From Treponema sp. (GTDB taxonomy: Bacteria; Spirochaetota; Spirochaetia; Treponematales; Breznakiellaceae), in NCBI GenBank assembly GCA_009780545.1, contig WQZW01000121.1:1-5603 (forward strand): DNA of 5,603 nt, written 5' to 3'. Of this stretch, positions 5,407 through 5,603 are shown piece by piece; position 1 is the first letter of the stretch; each line of letters begins with the position of its first letter. Position numbers and translations under genes: made by a program. The notes beneath the pieces were generated by a model, which saw nothing but the letters and a program-made list of their open reading frames with translations, searched no databases and had not been told where the DNA came from.

Positions 5407-5603
5407 TGCGAGTCTGAAGCTAAGTGGGCTCGGTCACTCTCATTATTTCCGGCGGAGATCGCCGGCTTCATCAGGACGGGCGTCGCCTCCGTCAAAAAGT
5501 CGGCGAACCTCCCCTCGGTGGGCGCGAGCCTCAACGTGCCTTTGCGCGGTCCCGACGGCGAGGAACACCTCCTGGATCTGATACCCGACGAGTCCCTGCC
5601 CGA
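5407..5603 (+). pseudogene. 5'-truncated sigma70-family factor fragment (runs off the window end)
   Basis: Read in the frame of base 5407, the stretch from about 5449 gives PAEIAGFIRTGVASVKKSAN, then ASLNVPLRGPDGEEHLLDLI (5524-5583) and PDESLP. This resembles the end of region 3 and the region 3-4 linker of RpoD-type factors, where (V)SLdaPlg.dg...LgDlIpDe is typical. Everything a sigma factor needs before it (region 2, most of region 3) is missing: the frame has a TGA at 5404-5406 and no ATG, GTG or TTG until a GTG at 5518, inside the homologous part. The fragment therefore looks like a truncated copy joined to unrelated sequence near 5407-5448. Alternatives are a frameshift that I do not see in the other frames, or a chance match. 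The rest of the gene, if any, is outside the window. Confidence 0.45.
5449..5465 (+). repeat. Inverted repeat at the start of the sigma-like fragment
   Basis: CCGGCG (5449-5454) and CGCCGG (5460-5465) form a perfect 6-bp stem with a GAGAT loop. It coincides with the place where sigma-like homology starts, but it also encodes part of that homology (PAEIAG), so it may be incidental in GC-rich coding sequence. Confidence 0.25.

Noticed and set aside
5324..5581. 85-codon plus-strand frame in the tail
   Set aside because: Composition is Ser/Arg/Pro-rich without motif, and it is out of phase with the sigma-like frame that shows family resemblance.
1..5603. CRISPR array, tRNA or rRNA genes
   Set aside because: No regularly spaced repeats, no cloverleaf with T-loop consensus, and no rRNA signature were seen on either strand.

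Overview
The window comes from a bacterial chromosome or contig and holds two unrelated gene blocks on the + strand, followed by a short rearranged-looking tail. Genes are tightly packed, have good Shine-Dalgarno sequences, and the second block has a consensus sigma70-type promoter. I cannot name the organism from the sequence. The second block is visibly GC-rich, as expected of a native genome. The first block is more AT-rich, most clearly from about 1341 to 2660, which fits a horizontally acquired restriction/defence island.

Block 1 (1-2730) is restriction-modification-like. It starts inside a large MmeI/YeeA-type adenine-N6 DNA methyltransferase whose N-terminal half lies outside the window. 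An HNH endonuclease follows with an ATGA start/stop overlap, then a separate small protein of unknown function. Immediately after the small gene's stop codon lies a degenerate second copy of the last ~25 codons of the methyltransferase. The HNH gene and small gene are therefore bracketed by two copies of the methyltransferase 3' end, which is the strongest evidence of rearrangement in the window.

Block 2 (2846-5320) is a three-gene operon: DUF969 membrane protein, DUF979 membrane protein and pyroglutamyl-peptidase I (pcp). It has its own promoter (TTGACA, 17 bp, TACAAT), with a tandem direct repeat just upstream as a candidate operator. The likely combined role is handling of pyroglutamate (5-oxoproline): the peptidase releases it from blocked peptide N-termini and the membrane pair probably moves it across the membrane.

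The tail (5321-5603) contains a cluster of nested inverted repeats that can be drawn as a three-way RNA junction. It is followed by a 5'-truncated reading frame resembling the region 3 to region 4 linker of a sigma70-family factor. That frame has no start codon, lacks the core-binding and -10 recognition regions, and runs off the window end.
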